From positions 4,453-29,281 of the forward strand of contig DDXR01000037.1 of NCBI GenBank assembly GCA_002347565.1: a stretch of DNA of 24,829 nucleotides, in the 5' to 3' direction. Positions 7,984 through 15,449 of the stretch are shown here, in pieces (position 1 is the stretch's first letter; each line of letters starts with the position of its first letter). The notes below the pieces were generated by a model, which worked only from the letters and a program-made list of their open reading frames with translations, did no database searches and was not told the origin of the DNA. Source of the stretch: a bacterium UBP2_UBA2255. Lineage in GTDB: Bacteria > Edwardsbacteria > AC1 > EtOH8. Both the position numbers and the translations under genes were made by a program.

Positions 7984-8754
7984 TCAGCGCAGGGTGTCCA
8001 CGGCCAGGAACTCGTAGAGGTTCTCATCGGCGTCGAGCAGGTATCCCAAGCAGGAAGGCATCGGCACGCCATTGTCGTCGGAAAAAATCCCCCAGCGGCT
8101 CCGGAAGTTGTCCGTCACGGCGGGCAGGAACAGCGCCGGCGCCAGGAACCGGTTGGTGATCGATTGTCCGACATGGAAATGGACGTGGCAGCCGATCCCG
8201 GCGCCGGGCGGCAGATACATTCGGGCGATGATGTCGCCCTTGCGGACCCGCTGGCCGGCCGCGACGTTGATGAACTGCCGGTAGAAGCCGGCCGACGGCT
8301 CGACGATCATCGGCTCGATGCCGTAGCAGAGGATGAACAGGGTGTCGCCGTTCCTGGCGAAGGCGATCTCGACGCCGTAGCGGTCGATCGCGCCGTAGTG
8401 GAAGGAGGTGTCGACCCGGTGGATGACGCCGTCGACCGCAGCGTAGATCGCGGGGTAGTTGGCGGGTGCGGCGCCGCCGGCGGGCCAGGCGGTGTCGGAG
8501 TTGTTCCAGTGGACGTGGGCGCCCTGGTGCGGCGTGTTGGCCCGCCGGCCCTTGAAGGGATGCCCGGCGTCGACCGTCGTAAGGTCGACGATGAAGCGGT
8601 CGGAGCGGGCGGTGCGGACCTGCTGGATGGTCGGCAGGTTCAGGGCGGTGGTGTCCTGTTCCTGCGGCGGCTCCTGTGGGTCGTCCTTGCAGCAACCGGC
8701 GGCCAGCGGCAGCGCGACAGCGGCGAACATCAGTAAGCGATGAATGACGATCAT
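7984..8754 (-). CDS. Lipoprotein with a divergent M23 (LytM/peptidase-like) domain
   Basis: The 256-residue protein begins with a hydrophobic signal and a lipobox-like LAAGC (Cys21), so it is probably a lipid-anchored envelope protein. From about residue 60 to 200 it has the order of an M23 metallopeptidase: HQGAH (76-80), a YAAVDGVI strand, a RYGVEIAF strand, GQRVRKGDIIARM and HVHFH (190-194). The H-x-H motif is intact, but the usual H-x3-D zinc motif reads H-x3-H, and the later YAH histidine appears as CYG. It may be a degenerate binding domain or bind metal differently, rather than being a normal peptidoglycan hydrolase. The ATG at 8754 has GGAG 5 nt upstream. It is the first gene of the minus-strand run towards 5352. 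Confidence 0.82.
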   Translation of the reverse strand: MIVIHRLLMFAAVALPLAAGCCKDDPQEPPQEQDTTALNLPTIQQVRTARSDRFIVDLTTVDAGHPFKGRRANTPHQGAHVHWNNSDTAWPAGGAAPANYPAIYAAVDGVIHRVDTSFHYGAIDRYGVEIAFARNGDTLFILCYGIEPMIVEPSAGFYRQFINVAAGQRVRKGDIIARMYLPPGAGIGCHVHFHVGQSITNRFLAPALFLPAVTDNFRSRWGIFSDDNGVPMPSCLGYLLDADENLYEFLAVDTLR

Positions 8755-8807
8755 ACGGTCTCCGATATCGGTTGAATACGCAAAGCATCGGCACCGGCGC
8801 CGCCGAC

Positions 8808-8831
8808 GAAACAACCCCGCCGGCGGCGAGG
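8808..8831 (-). terminator. Possible terminator after the PBP1A gene
   Basis: On the minus strand a GC-rich stem with one internal mismatch (8815-8831, loop of 3) is followed by TTGTTTCG. It lies about 40 bp after the PBP1A stop. The short stem and interrupted T run make it tentative. Confidence 0.4.
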
Positions 8832-8872
8832 CTGTTCCTGGTCGAGTGTCATGTCCTCCGCGCCGGCATTGT

Positions 8873-10999
8873 TCAGCGCAGCGAGTCGGGGCTGGAAAGC
8901 GAGCCCTTGTCCATCTGCTCGAAGTTCCAGTCGCGGGACTGGATGTTGACGCTCTGGAGCTTGTGGAGGTCACAGGTGCGGTCCGGCGCGCTGCCGGTGA
9001 CGTAGCACTCCTTCTTGGGATGGGGGCAGGCTGGCGTGGCCAGCAGCCCGGTCTCGGTGCAGATGGTCAGCCAGCTGATGTTGCCGGGCGCGGTGAAGGC
9101 GGTCGCGGGCATGCCGGCGGTCGCGCGCTTCATGAAGTCGGTCCAGATGGGTAGGGCGAATCCGGCGCCGGTGGCCCCCCTGACGATCGACTTCTTCTGG
9201 TCGAACCCCACCCAGACGCCGCACACCAGGTCGGGCGTGAAGCCGATGAACCAGGCGTCGGTGTAATCGTTGGTGGTGCCGGTCTTGCCTGCGGCCGGAC
9301 GGGTGAAACCGGCGGACCTGGCGGCGAAGGCCGTGCCGCCGTTGAGGACGCTCTCCAGCATGCTGGTGACGACGTATGCGGTCTGGGGCGACAGGGCGCC
9401 CGGCTCGGAATAGGGCTTGAGCTCCTCCATCACCGTCCCGGCCTTGTCGGTGATGCGGGTGAACAGCATCGGGTCGGTCCGGGTGCCGCGGTTGGGCAAG
9501 ACGGCGAAGGCGCTGACCATGTCGAGCAGCGAGATGTCGGCCGAACCCAGCGCCAGCGACAGCACCGCCGGCAGCGGCGTCCGGATCCCCATCCGGCGTG
9601 CGTATTTGACCACGGTGCTGGGGCCCACCTTCTGGATCAGCTTGACCGCCACCAGGTTCTTGGACAGTGCCAGCGCCTTGCGCAGCGAGATCGGGCCGTC
9701 GAACTTGCCGTCGTAGTTCTGGGGGTACCACGGCATGCCGGACCCGTCGTCCTCGATCACGATCGGGGCGTCCACCATCACGTCGCCGGGCGAAAAACCG
9801 TTGTCAACGGCGGCCACGTAGACGAAGGGCTTGAAGGTCGACCCCGCCTGGCGCCGGGACTGGACGGCGCGGTTGAACTTGCTGGCCAGGTAGTCGCGGC
9901 CGCCGATCATGGCCAGCACCTTGCCGCTGTGGGGGTCCATGGCCACCAGCGCGGCCTGGAGGTAGGGGGTGTTGACCATGCCCTCGCCGTTCCTGGGCAG
10001 CTTGACGTCCTGGCGCCGGGGGGCCAGCTTGTGGGCCTCCTCCAGCCTGGCCATCCCGTCCTCGACGGCCTGGTTGGCCATGCGCTGCAGGCGCAGGTCC
10101 AGCGTGGAATAGACCGCCATCTGGCCCTGGTAGATGGCGTTGGCGCCGTACCTCGCCTCCAGGTGCTTGCGGATCTCCTCCACGAAATAGGGCGCGTCGT
10201 TGAGACGCAGCTCGCGCGGCCTGATCACCAGCGGCGCCGCCTTGGCGGAATCGGCGCGCTGCCGGGAGATGGCGCCGGTGGCGGCCATGGCGTCCAGCAC
10301 CGTGTTGCGGCGCCGGATGGCGGCCTGGGGACGGTCGTAGGGCGAATACAGCGAGGGGCCGCGCGGCATCCCGGCCAGCAGGGCGGACTGCTCCAGGCTC
10401 AGGCTGTCGACGTGCTGCCCGAAGTACATCAGGGAGGCGGTCTCAACGCCGTAGGCGCCGTGGCCGTAGTTGATCTGGTTAAAGTACAGCCCCAGGATCC
10501 TGTCCTTGCCATACATCCGCTCGATCTTGAGCGCCAGGATGGCCTCGGCGATCTTGCGCGATAGCGTGCGGTCCATGGTCAGGAACAGGTTGCGGGCCAG
10601 CTGCTGGGTGATGGTGCTGGCGCCGCGCAGGCGCTTGCCGCGGAACAGCACGTCCTTGGCGGCGGCGGCGTAGCCCAGCAGGTCGATGCCGCGATGGGAG
10701 CGGAACCCGCGGTCCTCGATGGCGATGGTGGCGTCGATCAGGTGCCGGGGCACGCGGGACAGCGGCACGATGATCCGGTGCTCCTCGGCGAACTCGTAGA
10801 TCAGCTCGCCGTTGCTGTCGAACACCTTGGTGCCCTGGCGCGGCTGGAGGTCCTCCAGCGCCTTGGTGGACGGCAGCCCCCTGCTGTAAAAGGCGAAGGC
10901 GCCGGCGGCCAGGCCCAGGCAGAAGACCGTGCCATAGAGCGTCCAGCGCAGCAGTCTGCGGGCCAGCGGCGGTAGCGATATCCTGAATGGAGATCTCAT
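8873..10999 (-). CDS. mrcA: Penicillin-binding protein 1A, bifunctional transglycosylase/transpeptidase
   Basis: Class A PBP that polymerises and cross-links peptidoglycan at the outer face of the inner membrane. The 708-residue protein has one N-terminal membrane anchor (about 15-40), then a glycosyltransferase 51 domain with EDRGFRSHRGID (catalytic-type Glu95), GASTITQQLARNLF and RKIAEAILALKIER, and then a transpeptidase domain with STFK (Ser387), SKN and KTGTT (Lys572). Both active sites look intact. The C-terminal tail after about 650 has four cysteines (ICTETG, TPACPHPKKECY, RTCDL), a pattern seen in other PBP1A tails. The ATG at 10999 has AGGAA just upstream. A consensus minus-strand promoter lies at 11025-11053. 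The gene is divergent from the methyltransferase gene. Confidence 0.96.
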   Translation of the reverse strand: MRSPFRISLPPLARRLLRWTLYGTVFCLGLAAGAFAFYSRGLPSTKALEDLQPRQGTKVFDSNGELIYEFAEEHRIIVPLSRVPRHLIDATIAIEDRGFRSHRGIDLLGYAAAAKDVLFRGKRLRGASTITQQLARNLFLTMDRTLSRKIAEAILALKIERMYGKDRILGLYFNQINYGHGAYGVETASLMYFGQHVDSLSLEQSALLAGMPRGPSLYSPYDRPQAAIRRRNTVLDAMAATGAISRQRADSAKAAPLVIRPRELRLNDAPYFVEEIRKHLEARYGANAIYQGQMAVYSTLDLRLQRMANQAVEDGMARLEEAHKLAPRRQDVKLPRNGEGMVNTPYLQAALVAMDPHSGKVLAMIGGRDYLASKFNRAVQSRRQAGSTFKPFVYVAAVDNGFSPGDVMVDAPIVIEDDGSGMPWYPQNYDGKFDGPISLRKALALSKNLVAVKLIQKVGPSTVVKYARRMGIRTPLPAVLSLALGSADISLLDMVSAFAVLPNRGTRTDPMLFTRITDKAGTVMEELKPYSEPGALSPQTAYVVTSMLESVLNGGTAFAARSAGFTRPAAGKTGTTNDYTDAWFIGFTPDLVCGVWVGFDQKKSIVRGATGAGFALPIWTDFMKRATAGMPATAFTAPGNISWLTICTETGLLATPACPHPKKECYVTGSAPDRTCDLHKLQSVNIQSRDWNFEQMDKGSLSSPDSLR

Positions 11000-11024
11000 G
11001 CGTTCCTGTCGGTTGGTTTCAATA

Positions 11025-11053
11025 ATTGTAGCGCGAACCGGAACGGTAGTCAA
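11025..11053 (-). promoter_or_regulatory. Sigma-70-type promoter of the PBP1A gene
   Basis: On the minus strand TTGACT (11053-11048) and TACAAT (11030-11025) are separated by exactly 17 bp. The start would be near 11018, giving a short leader before the ATG at 10999. Confidence 0.82.
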
Positions 11054-11061
11054 GGGAAAAG

Positions 11062-11075
11062 GGCGGCATGCCGCC
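11062..11075. other. Palindrome between divergent promoters
   Basis: GGCGGCATGCCGCC is a perfect 14-bp palindrome lying between the -35 of the minus-strand PBP1A promoter and the -35 of the plus-strand methyltransferase promoter. The position suits a shared operator, but such GC palindromes also arise by chance in GC-rich DNA. Confidence 0.35.
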
Positions 11076-11091
11076 ACGCGGCGGACCGCGA

Positions 11092-11120
11092 TTGACAACC
11101 GGCCGACAATGTATTATACT
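11092..11120 (+). promoter_or_regulatory. Sigma-70-type promoter of the methyltransferase gene
   Basis: TTGACA at 11092-11097 and TATACT at 11115-11120 have a 17-bp spacer. The start would be near 11127, upstream of the ribosome binding site AGGAAGGGA at 11164-11172. Confidence 0.85.
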
Positions 11121-11175
11121 GGGCGGGGTCGTCCGGTATTCCCGGGCGGCCATCGTTCAATTGAGGAAGGGAACC

Positions 11176-11907
11176 GTGGTAAAACCGGCGGGAATCGAGT
11201 GGGACGACCATTACACAGCAACGGCGTCGCATGTCGTCGACCGGGCGCTGGTCAGCACGGATGTTTTCTGGAACCTGCTGGGCGACGTCCGCGGGAAATC
11301 GGCGCTGGACCTGGGCTGCGGCCAGGGCGACCTGGCCGTGCTGCTGGCGCGGGCCGGCGCCCGGGTGACCGCGGTCGACCGGTCGGCCGGCGCCATCGAC
11401 GCGGCCCGGCGCCAGGCGGCGTTCAACGGCGTGCCGGGCGTCCGGTTCGTCCGGGCCGACGCCTGTGCGCTCGGTGCGCTGGGCCGGTTCGACCTGGTCA
11501 CCGGACGGTACATCCTGCACCACATCGAGCCGTTCGGGGATTTCGTTTCGCTGCTGCGACGCGCCCTGACGCCGGGCGGCCGGGCGGTGTTCATCGAGAA
11601 CTCGGCGCGCAATCCCCTGCTGATGCTGGCGCGGCGGAGCCTGGTGGGCCGGTTCGGCCTGCCGCGCCGCAGCGATGGAACCGAGCGGCCGCTGGGAGAA
11701 GATAAGATCGCGCTGCTGCGGAGGGAGTTCAAGCGGGTCGAGGTCGTCGTGCCGGAGTTGGTGCTGTTCCGGCTGGTGGCCCGCTATTTCTTTCCGCGAA
11801 ACATTTACTGGGCCGGGCTGTTCAACCGGTTGGACCGGATGTGCTGGCGGCATTTCCCGGCGATTCACAAGTATGGGTACCTGCAGGCGCTCGCGCTCTT
11901 CACTTGA
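11176..11907 (+). CDS. Class I SAM-dependent methyltransferase
   Basis: A 243-residue Rossmann-fold methyltransferase. Motif I is ALDLGCGQGDLA (43-54), the acidic residue ending strand 2 is in TAVDRS (Asp68), motif II is around RFVRADA, and RFDLVTGRYILHHIEP is the motif typical of the Methyltransf_11/UbiG group. The C-terminal 90 residues, rich in Arg, Phe and Tyr (VARYFFPRNIYWAGL), resemble lipid- or small-molecule-acting members, but the substrate cannot be told. The GTG at 11176 was chosen: it has AGGAAGGGA 3-4 nt upstream and agrees with the promoter at 11092-11120. Longer open-frame extensions would start upstream of that promoter. The next gene begins 18 bp after its stop. Confidence 0.88.
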   Translation: MVKPAGIEWDDHYTATASHVVDRALVSTDVFWNLLGDVRGKSALDLGCGQGDLAVLLARAGARVTAVDRSAGAIDAARRQAAFNGVPGVRFVRADACALGALGRFDLVTGRYILHHIEPFGDFVSLLRRALTPGGRAVFIENSARNPLLMLARRSLVGRFGLPRRSDGTERPLGEDKIALLRREFKRVEVVVPELVLFRLVARYFFPRNIYWAGLFNRLDRMCWRHFPAIHKYGYLQALALFT

Positions 11908-11925
11908 AAACAACAGGTCCCGGCC

Positions 11926-12876
11926 GTGCATAACCGTGAGCAATTGCGAGCAGAGTATCAAACCCGCATCAACCGGGTGATCGATCATATCGGCGCGCAC
12001 CTCGAGGGCCCGCTGCGGCTGGAGGAGCTGGCGCGGGTGGCCTGCTTCTCGCCGTTCCATTTCCATAGGATGTTCGCGGCGCTGGCCGGGGAGACCGTGG
12101 GCGACCACATCCGCCGGCGACGGCTGGAGGCCGCGGCCATCCTGCTGCGCGACCGGCCGGACCTGCCGGTCACGGAGATCGCCCTGCGCTGCGGGTTCGG
12201 GTCCTCGGCCGCTTTCGCCCGGGCCTTCCGCGAACGGTTCGGGACGAGCGCCAGCGGCTGGCGGGCCGGCGGCCACCGCAAGGGCGGCAACACGCAGCGC
12301 AAGGCCGGTCAAGCCCGGCGCAAGGCGGGGAAAGACAACCCTACGCGGATATCGTATACTCCTGCGTCGAACGTTCAGCCATCAACGCAACGCAGGAGAA
12401 AGACCGTGAAAGTGGAGATCAAACAGCTGCCCGGCTACCACGTGGCCTACATGCGTCACATCGGGCCGTACGGGCCGGCGGTTTCGGCGCACTGGAAGAA
12501 GCTCAATACCTGGGCCGGGGCCCGCGACCTGTCCGGCCCGGGATCGGTCAAGCTGGGCATCAGCCACGACGACCCCAGCATCACGACGCCCGACAAGTGC
12601 CGCTACGACGCCTGCGTCCGGGTGCCGGACGGCTTCCGCGAGCAGCCCGGCGTCAACGTCGCCGACATCCCGGGCGGCAAGTACGCCGTGCTGCGGTTCC
12701 GGGGCACGGACCGCGAGATCGGCGGGGCCTGGACCGCGATCTACCGCGACTGGCTGCCGGCCAGCGGCTACCAGTGCGACGACCGGCCCTGCTTCGAGCG
12801 GTACGGCGACGAGCACCAGTGCCTGCCGGGCGGACGCTGGGAGTGCGACATCTGCGTGCCGGTCAAGTCCCTCTGA
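11926..12876 (+). CDS. AraC-family regulator fused to a GyrI-like effector-binding domain
   Basis: Residues about 10-115 carry the double helix-turn-helix of the AraC family (LRLEELARVACFSPFHFHRM, then VTEIALRCGFGSSAAFARAF). Residues 161-316 are a GyrI/SbmC-like small-molecule-binding domain starting VKVEIKQLPGYHVAYMRHIG and ending in CDICVPVK. Regulators of this plan respond to hydrophobic or cationic compounds or other small ligands. The two parts are joined by about 45 residues rich in Arg, Lys, Gly and Ser. The start is a GTG at 11926 with AGG about 8 nt upstream, 18 bp after the methyltransferase stop, so the two genes may be co-transcribed. The linker holds what looks like a second promoter, ribosome binding site and GTG (see 12332-12408). 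A terminator follows at 12892. Confidence 0.9.
   Translation: MHNREQLRAEYQTRINRVIDHIGAHLEGPLRLEELARVACFSPFHFHRMFAALAGETVGDHIRRRRLEAAAILLRDRPDLPVTEIALRCGFGSSAAFARAFRERFGTSASGWRAGGHRKGGNTQRKAGQARRKAGKDNPTRISYTPASNVQPSTQRRRKTVKVEIKQLPGYHVAYMRHIGPYGPAVSAHWKKLNTWAGARDLSGPGSVKLGISHDDPSITTPDKCRYDACVRVPDGFREQPGVNVADIPGGKYAVLRFRGTDREIGGAWTAIYRDWLPASGYQCDDRPCFERYGDEHQCLPGGRWECDICVPVKSL
12332..12408 (+). promoter_or_regulatory. Possible internal promoter, ribosome binding site and GTG for a free GyrI-like domain
   Basis: Inside the linker of the AraC/GyrI gene, AAGACA (12332-12337) and TATACT (12355-12360) have a 17-bp spacer. AGGAG (12394-12398) sits 7 nt before an in-frame GTG at 12406, exactly at the first residues of the GyrI-like domain. 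The order and spacings are those of a normal gene start; activity is inferred. Confidence 0.45.
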
Positions 12877-12891
12877 CCGGGTGCCAACGGA

Positions 12892-12925
12892 AACGGGCCA
12901 TCCGATCGGATGGCCCGTTCTTTCT
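12892..12925. terminator. Intrinsic terminator, probably bidirectional
   Basis: A perfect 12-bp stem AACGGGCCATCC and its complement (12892-12903, 12908-12919) with loop GATC is followed by CTTTCT on the plus strand and by GTTTCC on the minus strand. It separates the convergent AraC/GyrI gene and the minus-strand membrane protein gene. Confidence 0.85.
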
Positions 12926-12955
12926 GCCGATATCCCGGCGGTCCCGGTCGGCGGT

Positions 12956-13606
12956 TCAGGCCGCGGCCGGCGCCGGGACGGCCAGCAGCTTGCCGGCCAG
13001 CCAGCGGAAGACCCAGGCCACGCCGTTGAAAAGGTGCAGCGACAGCAGGCCCAGCATCAGGCCGATGGCGGCCAGCAGCCAGGCCTGGCCGGCCGTGGCG
13101 ACGGTGGTGTCGAGCACCTCGAACGGCACGCGGGGGTACAGCACCGGCGCCAGCAGCAGGGCGCCGGACAGGGCCCCCATGGTGACGACGATCACGAACG
13201 ACGCCAGCCCCAGCGGGAACTTCAGCAGCAGGAACAGCAGGCCCTTCCAGCTGACCGGACTGGCCAGCCGCGACTTGAGCCAGGGCCAGGGGCGGCGGTC
13301 GCCGCGCCAGGACCGCACCGGCTCGGTACCGAACTGCTGTCCCAGCAGCCAGCGCGACTGTAGCCGCTCGAAGCCGATGAACAGCCGCCAGCAGAGGAAG
13401 ACCAGCACCAGCAGCGGCAGTCCGACTGCGATGATGTACAGGCCGAACCCCAGCGCCAGGCCGGTCACCAGGAACACGAAGTAGAACAGCCCGAGCGGGA
13501 AGGCCAGCGCCAGGTAGGCCAGGTTGCGGTAGGTCGCCGCGCGGAACAGGACCCCGAAGACGCTCAGGACCTGCCTGCCGGGTTTGCGATCGAACGGTGA
13601 GGCCAT
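12956..13606 (-). CDS. Multi-pass membrane protein resembling the putative sensor domain of histidine kinases
   Basis: A 216-residue hydrophobic protein with a short basic N terminus and two similar halves. Each has a hairpin of long hydrophobic stretches: LALAFPLGLFYFVFLVTGLA with GLYIIAVGLPLLVLVFLCW, then LLLKFPLGLASFVIVVTMGA and a later LLAAIGLMLGLLSLHLF. The repeated (L/A)xFPLG(L/I) motif and the spacing resemble the membrane sensor domain found ahead of some two-component kinases, here as a stand-alone protein with no kinase part. That assignment is from pattern memory and moderate. The ATG at 13606 has GGAG 8 nt upstream; an open-frame extension to 13669 looks non-coding. It stands alone on the minus strand, divergent from the gene at 13774. 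Confidence 0.82.
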   Translation of the reverse strand: MASPFDRKPGRQVLSVFGVLFRAATYRNLAYLALAFPLGLFYFVFLVTGLALGFGLYIIAVGLPLLVLVFLCWRLFIGFERLQSRWLLGQQFGTEPVRSWRGDRRPWPWLKSRLASPVSWKGLLFLLLKFPLGLASFVIVVTMGALSGALLLAPVLYPRVPFEVLDTTVATAGQAWLLAAIGLMLGLLSLHLFNGVAWVFRWLAGKLLAVPAPAAA

Positions 13607-13700
13607 CGTATTATCTCCGTATGATTTGGTTTCATGGATAGTACGTCGGCGGGACGATGATTGTTTCACACCCTCACCATACGGCTCCGGTGATAGGGTA

Positions 13701-13729
13701 TTGCGGAATCATCATTTTTATGGTATCGT
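13701..13729 (+). promoter_or_regulatory. Weak promoter candidate for the gene at 13774
   Basis: TTGCGG (13701-13706) and TATCGT (13724-13729) with a 17-bp spacer lie in the 167-bp divergent intergenic region and would give a leader of about 40 nt. The match is partial. No convincing promoter was found for the minus-strand gene starting at 13606. Confidence 0.35.
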
Positions 13730-13773
13730 TATGTCGTTGAATACGATCGGTAGTGGAACGAAAGGATCCAGCA

Positions 13774-14445
13774 TTGCGCAAGTACTTCTTGTCCATCATG
13801 TTGTCGGCCGCGGCACTGGCGGCCCCGCTGGCTGTCGCCGATGATTGCCCGTTCGGGCAGGTGAACGACCACGAGCCCGGCAAGTGCGGTCTGTACCAGG
13901 ACGAGGACGGGGACAGCATCTGCGACCTTTCACAAAAGGCAGCGCCCGTAGAGGCTGCCCGAACGGCCGGCGCCGTCCCTGTGCCGGAACCCGTGCGCCG
14001 GTCATCGCCTGGGAATAAAGACCCGGTGAAGATCGTCCCAGCTGAACCCATCCCGGCACCCAGTCCGCCCGCGCCCGCGCCGGTACCCTCACGGCCGCGG
14101 CCGTTGCAACAGCGCTATCCCGTGTGGCAGGTCTTTGTCATCGTGCTGGCCCTGGCCGTTGCCACGGAACTGCTCTGCGCGCGGAACAAGCGGCTGACGC
14201 TGCCGCTGCAGGCCGCGTGGAACTGGGTGCTGGCGCTGTCGTTCCTGTTGACCGCGGCCACCGGGGTGGTCTACGCCTACCCGGCGCTGCTGGCGCGGTT
14301 CTCCTTCAACCTCGGAACGTGGCACTCGGTCCCGGGCCTCGCCATGATCGCGGCCGGGGCGTACCACACGGTCCACCGCTTCGGCTGCATGACGAGGGGC
14401 GCCGGTGCGTGGTTCCCGGGCCGGGGCCGATCCCGCACCGGGTAA
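13774..14445 (+). CDS. Membrane protein with CPFGQVND..CG..DEDGD..CD motif and histidine-bearing helices
   Basis: The 223-residue product has a signal peptide (to about residue 22, AVADD), then a cysteine- and aspartate-rich motif: DDCPFGQVNDHEPGKCG followed by DEDGDSICD. This resembles a Ca-binding or metal-binding loop seen in some membrane ferredoxin and FMN-binding proteins. A Pro-rich linker (about 65-110) follows, then three membrane segments. The last two carry TWHSVPG and YHTVHRFGC, histidines placed as in small haem-b membrane proteins (DUF4405-like). The haem role is inference. The start is probably the TTG at 13774: AAAGGA ends 7 nt before it and the signal peptide starts there. 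A GTG at 13753 is the in-frame alternative. It could be part of an electron-transfer system, but no partner genes are adjacent. Confidence 0.8.
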   Translation: MRKYFLSIMLSAAALAAPLAVADDCPFGQVNDHEPGKCGLYQDEDGDSICDLSQKAAPVEAARTAGAVPVPEPVRRSSPGNKDPVKIVPAEPIPAPSPPAPAPVPSRPRPLQQRYPVWQVFVIVLALAVATELLCARNKRLTLPLQAAWNWVLALSFLLTAATGVVYAYPALLARFSFNLGTWHSVPGLAMIAAGAYHTVHRFGCMTRGAGAWFPGRGRSRTG

Positions 14446-14462
14446 CGTCCGGCCGGTACGGT

Positions 14463-14486
14463 CCCGGAGCTGCAAGCGGCTCCGGG
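14463..14486 (+). terminator. Possible weak terminator or stem-loop
   Basis: CCCGGAGC (14463-14470) and GCTCCGGG (14479-14486) form an 8-bp stem with an 8-nt loop shortly after the stop at 14445. The T-rich stretch lies some 15 nt further on, so termination is uncertain. Confidence 0.35.
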
Positions 14487-14507
14487 CGGAACGCCAGGTG
14501 TTTTCGC

Positions 14508-14536
14508 TTGTCTTTTGCCTTCGACTGTGCTATCGT
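14508..14536 (+). promoter_or_regulatory. Promoter candidate for the TPR gene
   Basis: TTGTCT (14508-14513) and TATCGT (14531-14536) are 17 bp apart, and TG at 14528-14529 makes an extended -10. The start near 14543 is almost on the GTG at 14545, implying a leaderless or very short-leader message if both calls are right. Confidence 0.45.
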
Positions 14537-14544
14537 TTATCAGA

Positions 14545-15441
14545 GTGGCGAACGTTCGCGTCCGGACAAGACAGCACTGGATCGGTTGGGACGACGGGGG
14601 CGGTGGGCGGCGGTATTACCCCATCCAGGTCCAGATCAGGAGGGAGACGACCCTCCTTCACACCGGGCACTGGGACAGGGCCGCGGCGGTCGCGGCACAG
14701 AACCTGGCGGAGGCCGAGCAATCCGGTTTGGATCGCGACATCGCCAACTGCAGGTACAACCTGGCGGGATTCAGGGCGCGGTTCGGCGATTTCGAATCGG
14801 CGCTGCTGCTCTACGGCCTCGCCCGTGACCACTACGCGCGAACCGGGAACCGTGTCAGCGAGCATCTCGCGATCTGGAACATCGGCAGCATCCATTGGGA
14901 ACAGGGTGACGGCGGGCAGGCGATGGGCTGCTATCGAAGGTCGTTGGCAGTGTTCCTGGAGGCCGGGCTGCACCGCGAGGCGGCAATACTGATGGGGGAA
15001 ATGGGCAAAATCCTGGCGGCGCGGGGAGAGCGCCGGCAAGCGGAGGAACAGTACGCCAGAGCGATCCGGCTGTCGCGGGAACGCGGCAACCTGCGCAGCC
15101 TGGCCGACGCCCTCAACAACGCCGCCGGGACGGCACTTGACGGGGGAGACCATCAGGCAGCGCTGGCCATGTTCCAGGAGGCACTGGAGCTCAACCGGAA
15201 AATGGGGGACTTGCGCGGCCAGGCGTTCGATTTCGGCATGATCGGCGAAATAGCGTTGAAAACGGGATCGACGGATCAAGCCTTGGCCAGTTTTGAACGC
15301 GTCCTGGCGATTCGCCTGGAGATCAACGACGCGCCGGGCGCGGAGCAGGCAAGGGGACAGATCGGCCGGATCCGGGCCGCACTCGGCCCGCGCGCATCAA
15401 TCAAGCCAACAGCAAGGCAACGCTGCAACCGAAGATCGTGA
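14545..15441 (+). CDS. Tetratricopeptide repeat protein
   Basis: A helical-repeat protein of about 298 residues. From about residue 50 it contains six or so TPR units with the usual small-residue spacing (for example NLAGFRARFGDFESALLLYG, NIGSIHWEQGDGGQAMGCYR, NNAAGTALDGGDHQAALAMF, GMIGEIALKTGSTDQALASF). No enzyme domain or signal peptide is seen, so it is probably a cytoplasmic protein-protein scaffold. The start is uncertain: GTG 14545 has no ribosome binding site but fits the predicted promoter; TTG 14515 is further upstream in the same frame, and the first 45 residues do not look like a conserved domain. The stop overlaps the extended frame of the AsmA gene (GTGA at 15438), so the two are probably co-transcribed. 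Confidence 0.8.
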   Translation: MANVRVRTRQHWIGWDDGGGGRRYYPIQVQIRRETTLLHTGHWDRAAAVAAQNLAEAEQSGLDRDIANCRYNLAGFRARFGDFESALLLYGLARDHYARTGNRVSEHLAIWNIGSIHWEQGDGGQAMGCYRRSLAVFLEAGLHREAAILMGEMGKILAARGERRQAEEQYARAIRLSRERGNLRSLADALNNAAGTALDGGDHQAALAMFQEALELNRKMGDLRGQAFDFGMIGEIALKTGSTDQALASFERVLAIRLEINDAPGAEQARGQIGRIRAALGPRASIKPTARQRCNRRS

Positions 15442-15449
15442 GGCATGCC

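Noticed and set aside
6858..8159. Plus-strand open frame of 433 codons opposite rtcB and the cysteine synthase gene
   Set aside because: Spans two convincing minus-strand genes and an intergenic gap, with no recognisable domain.
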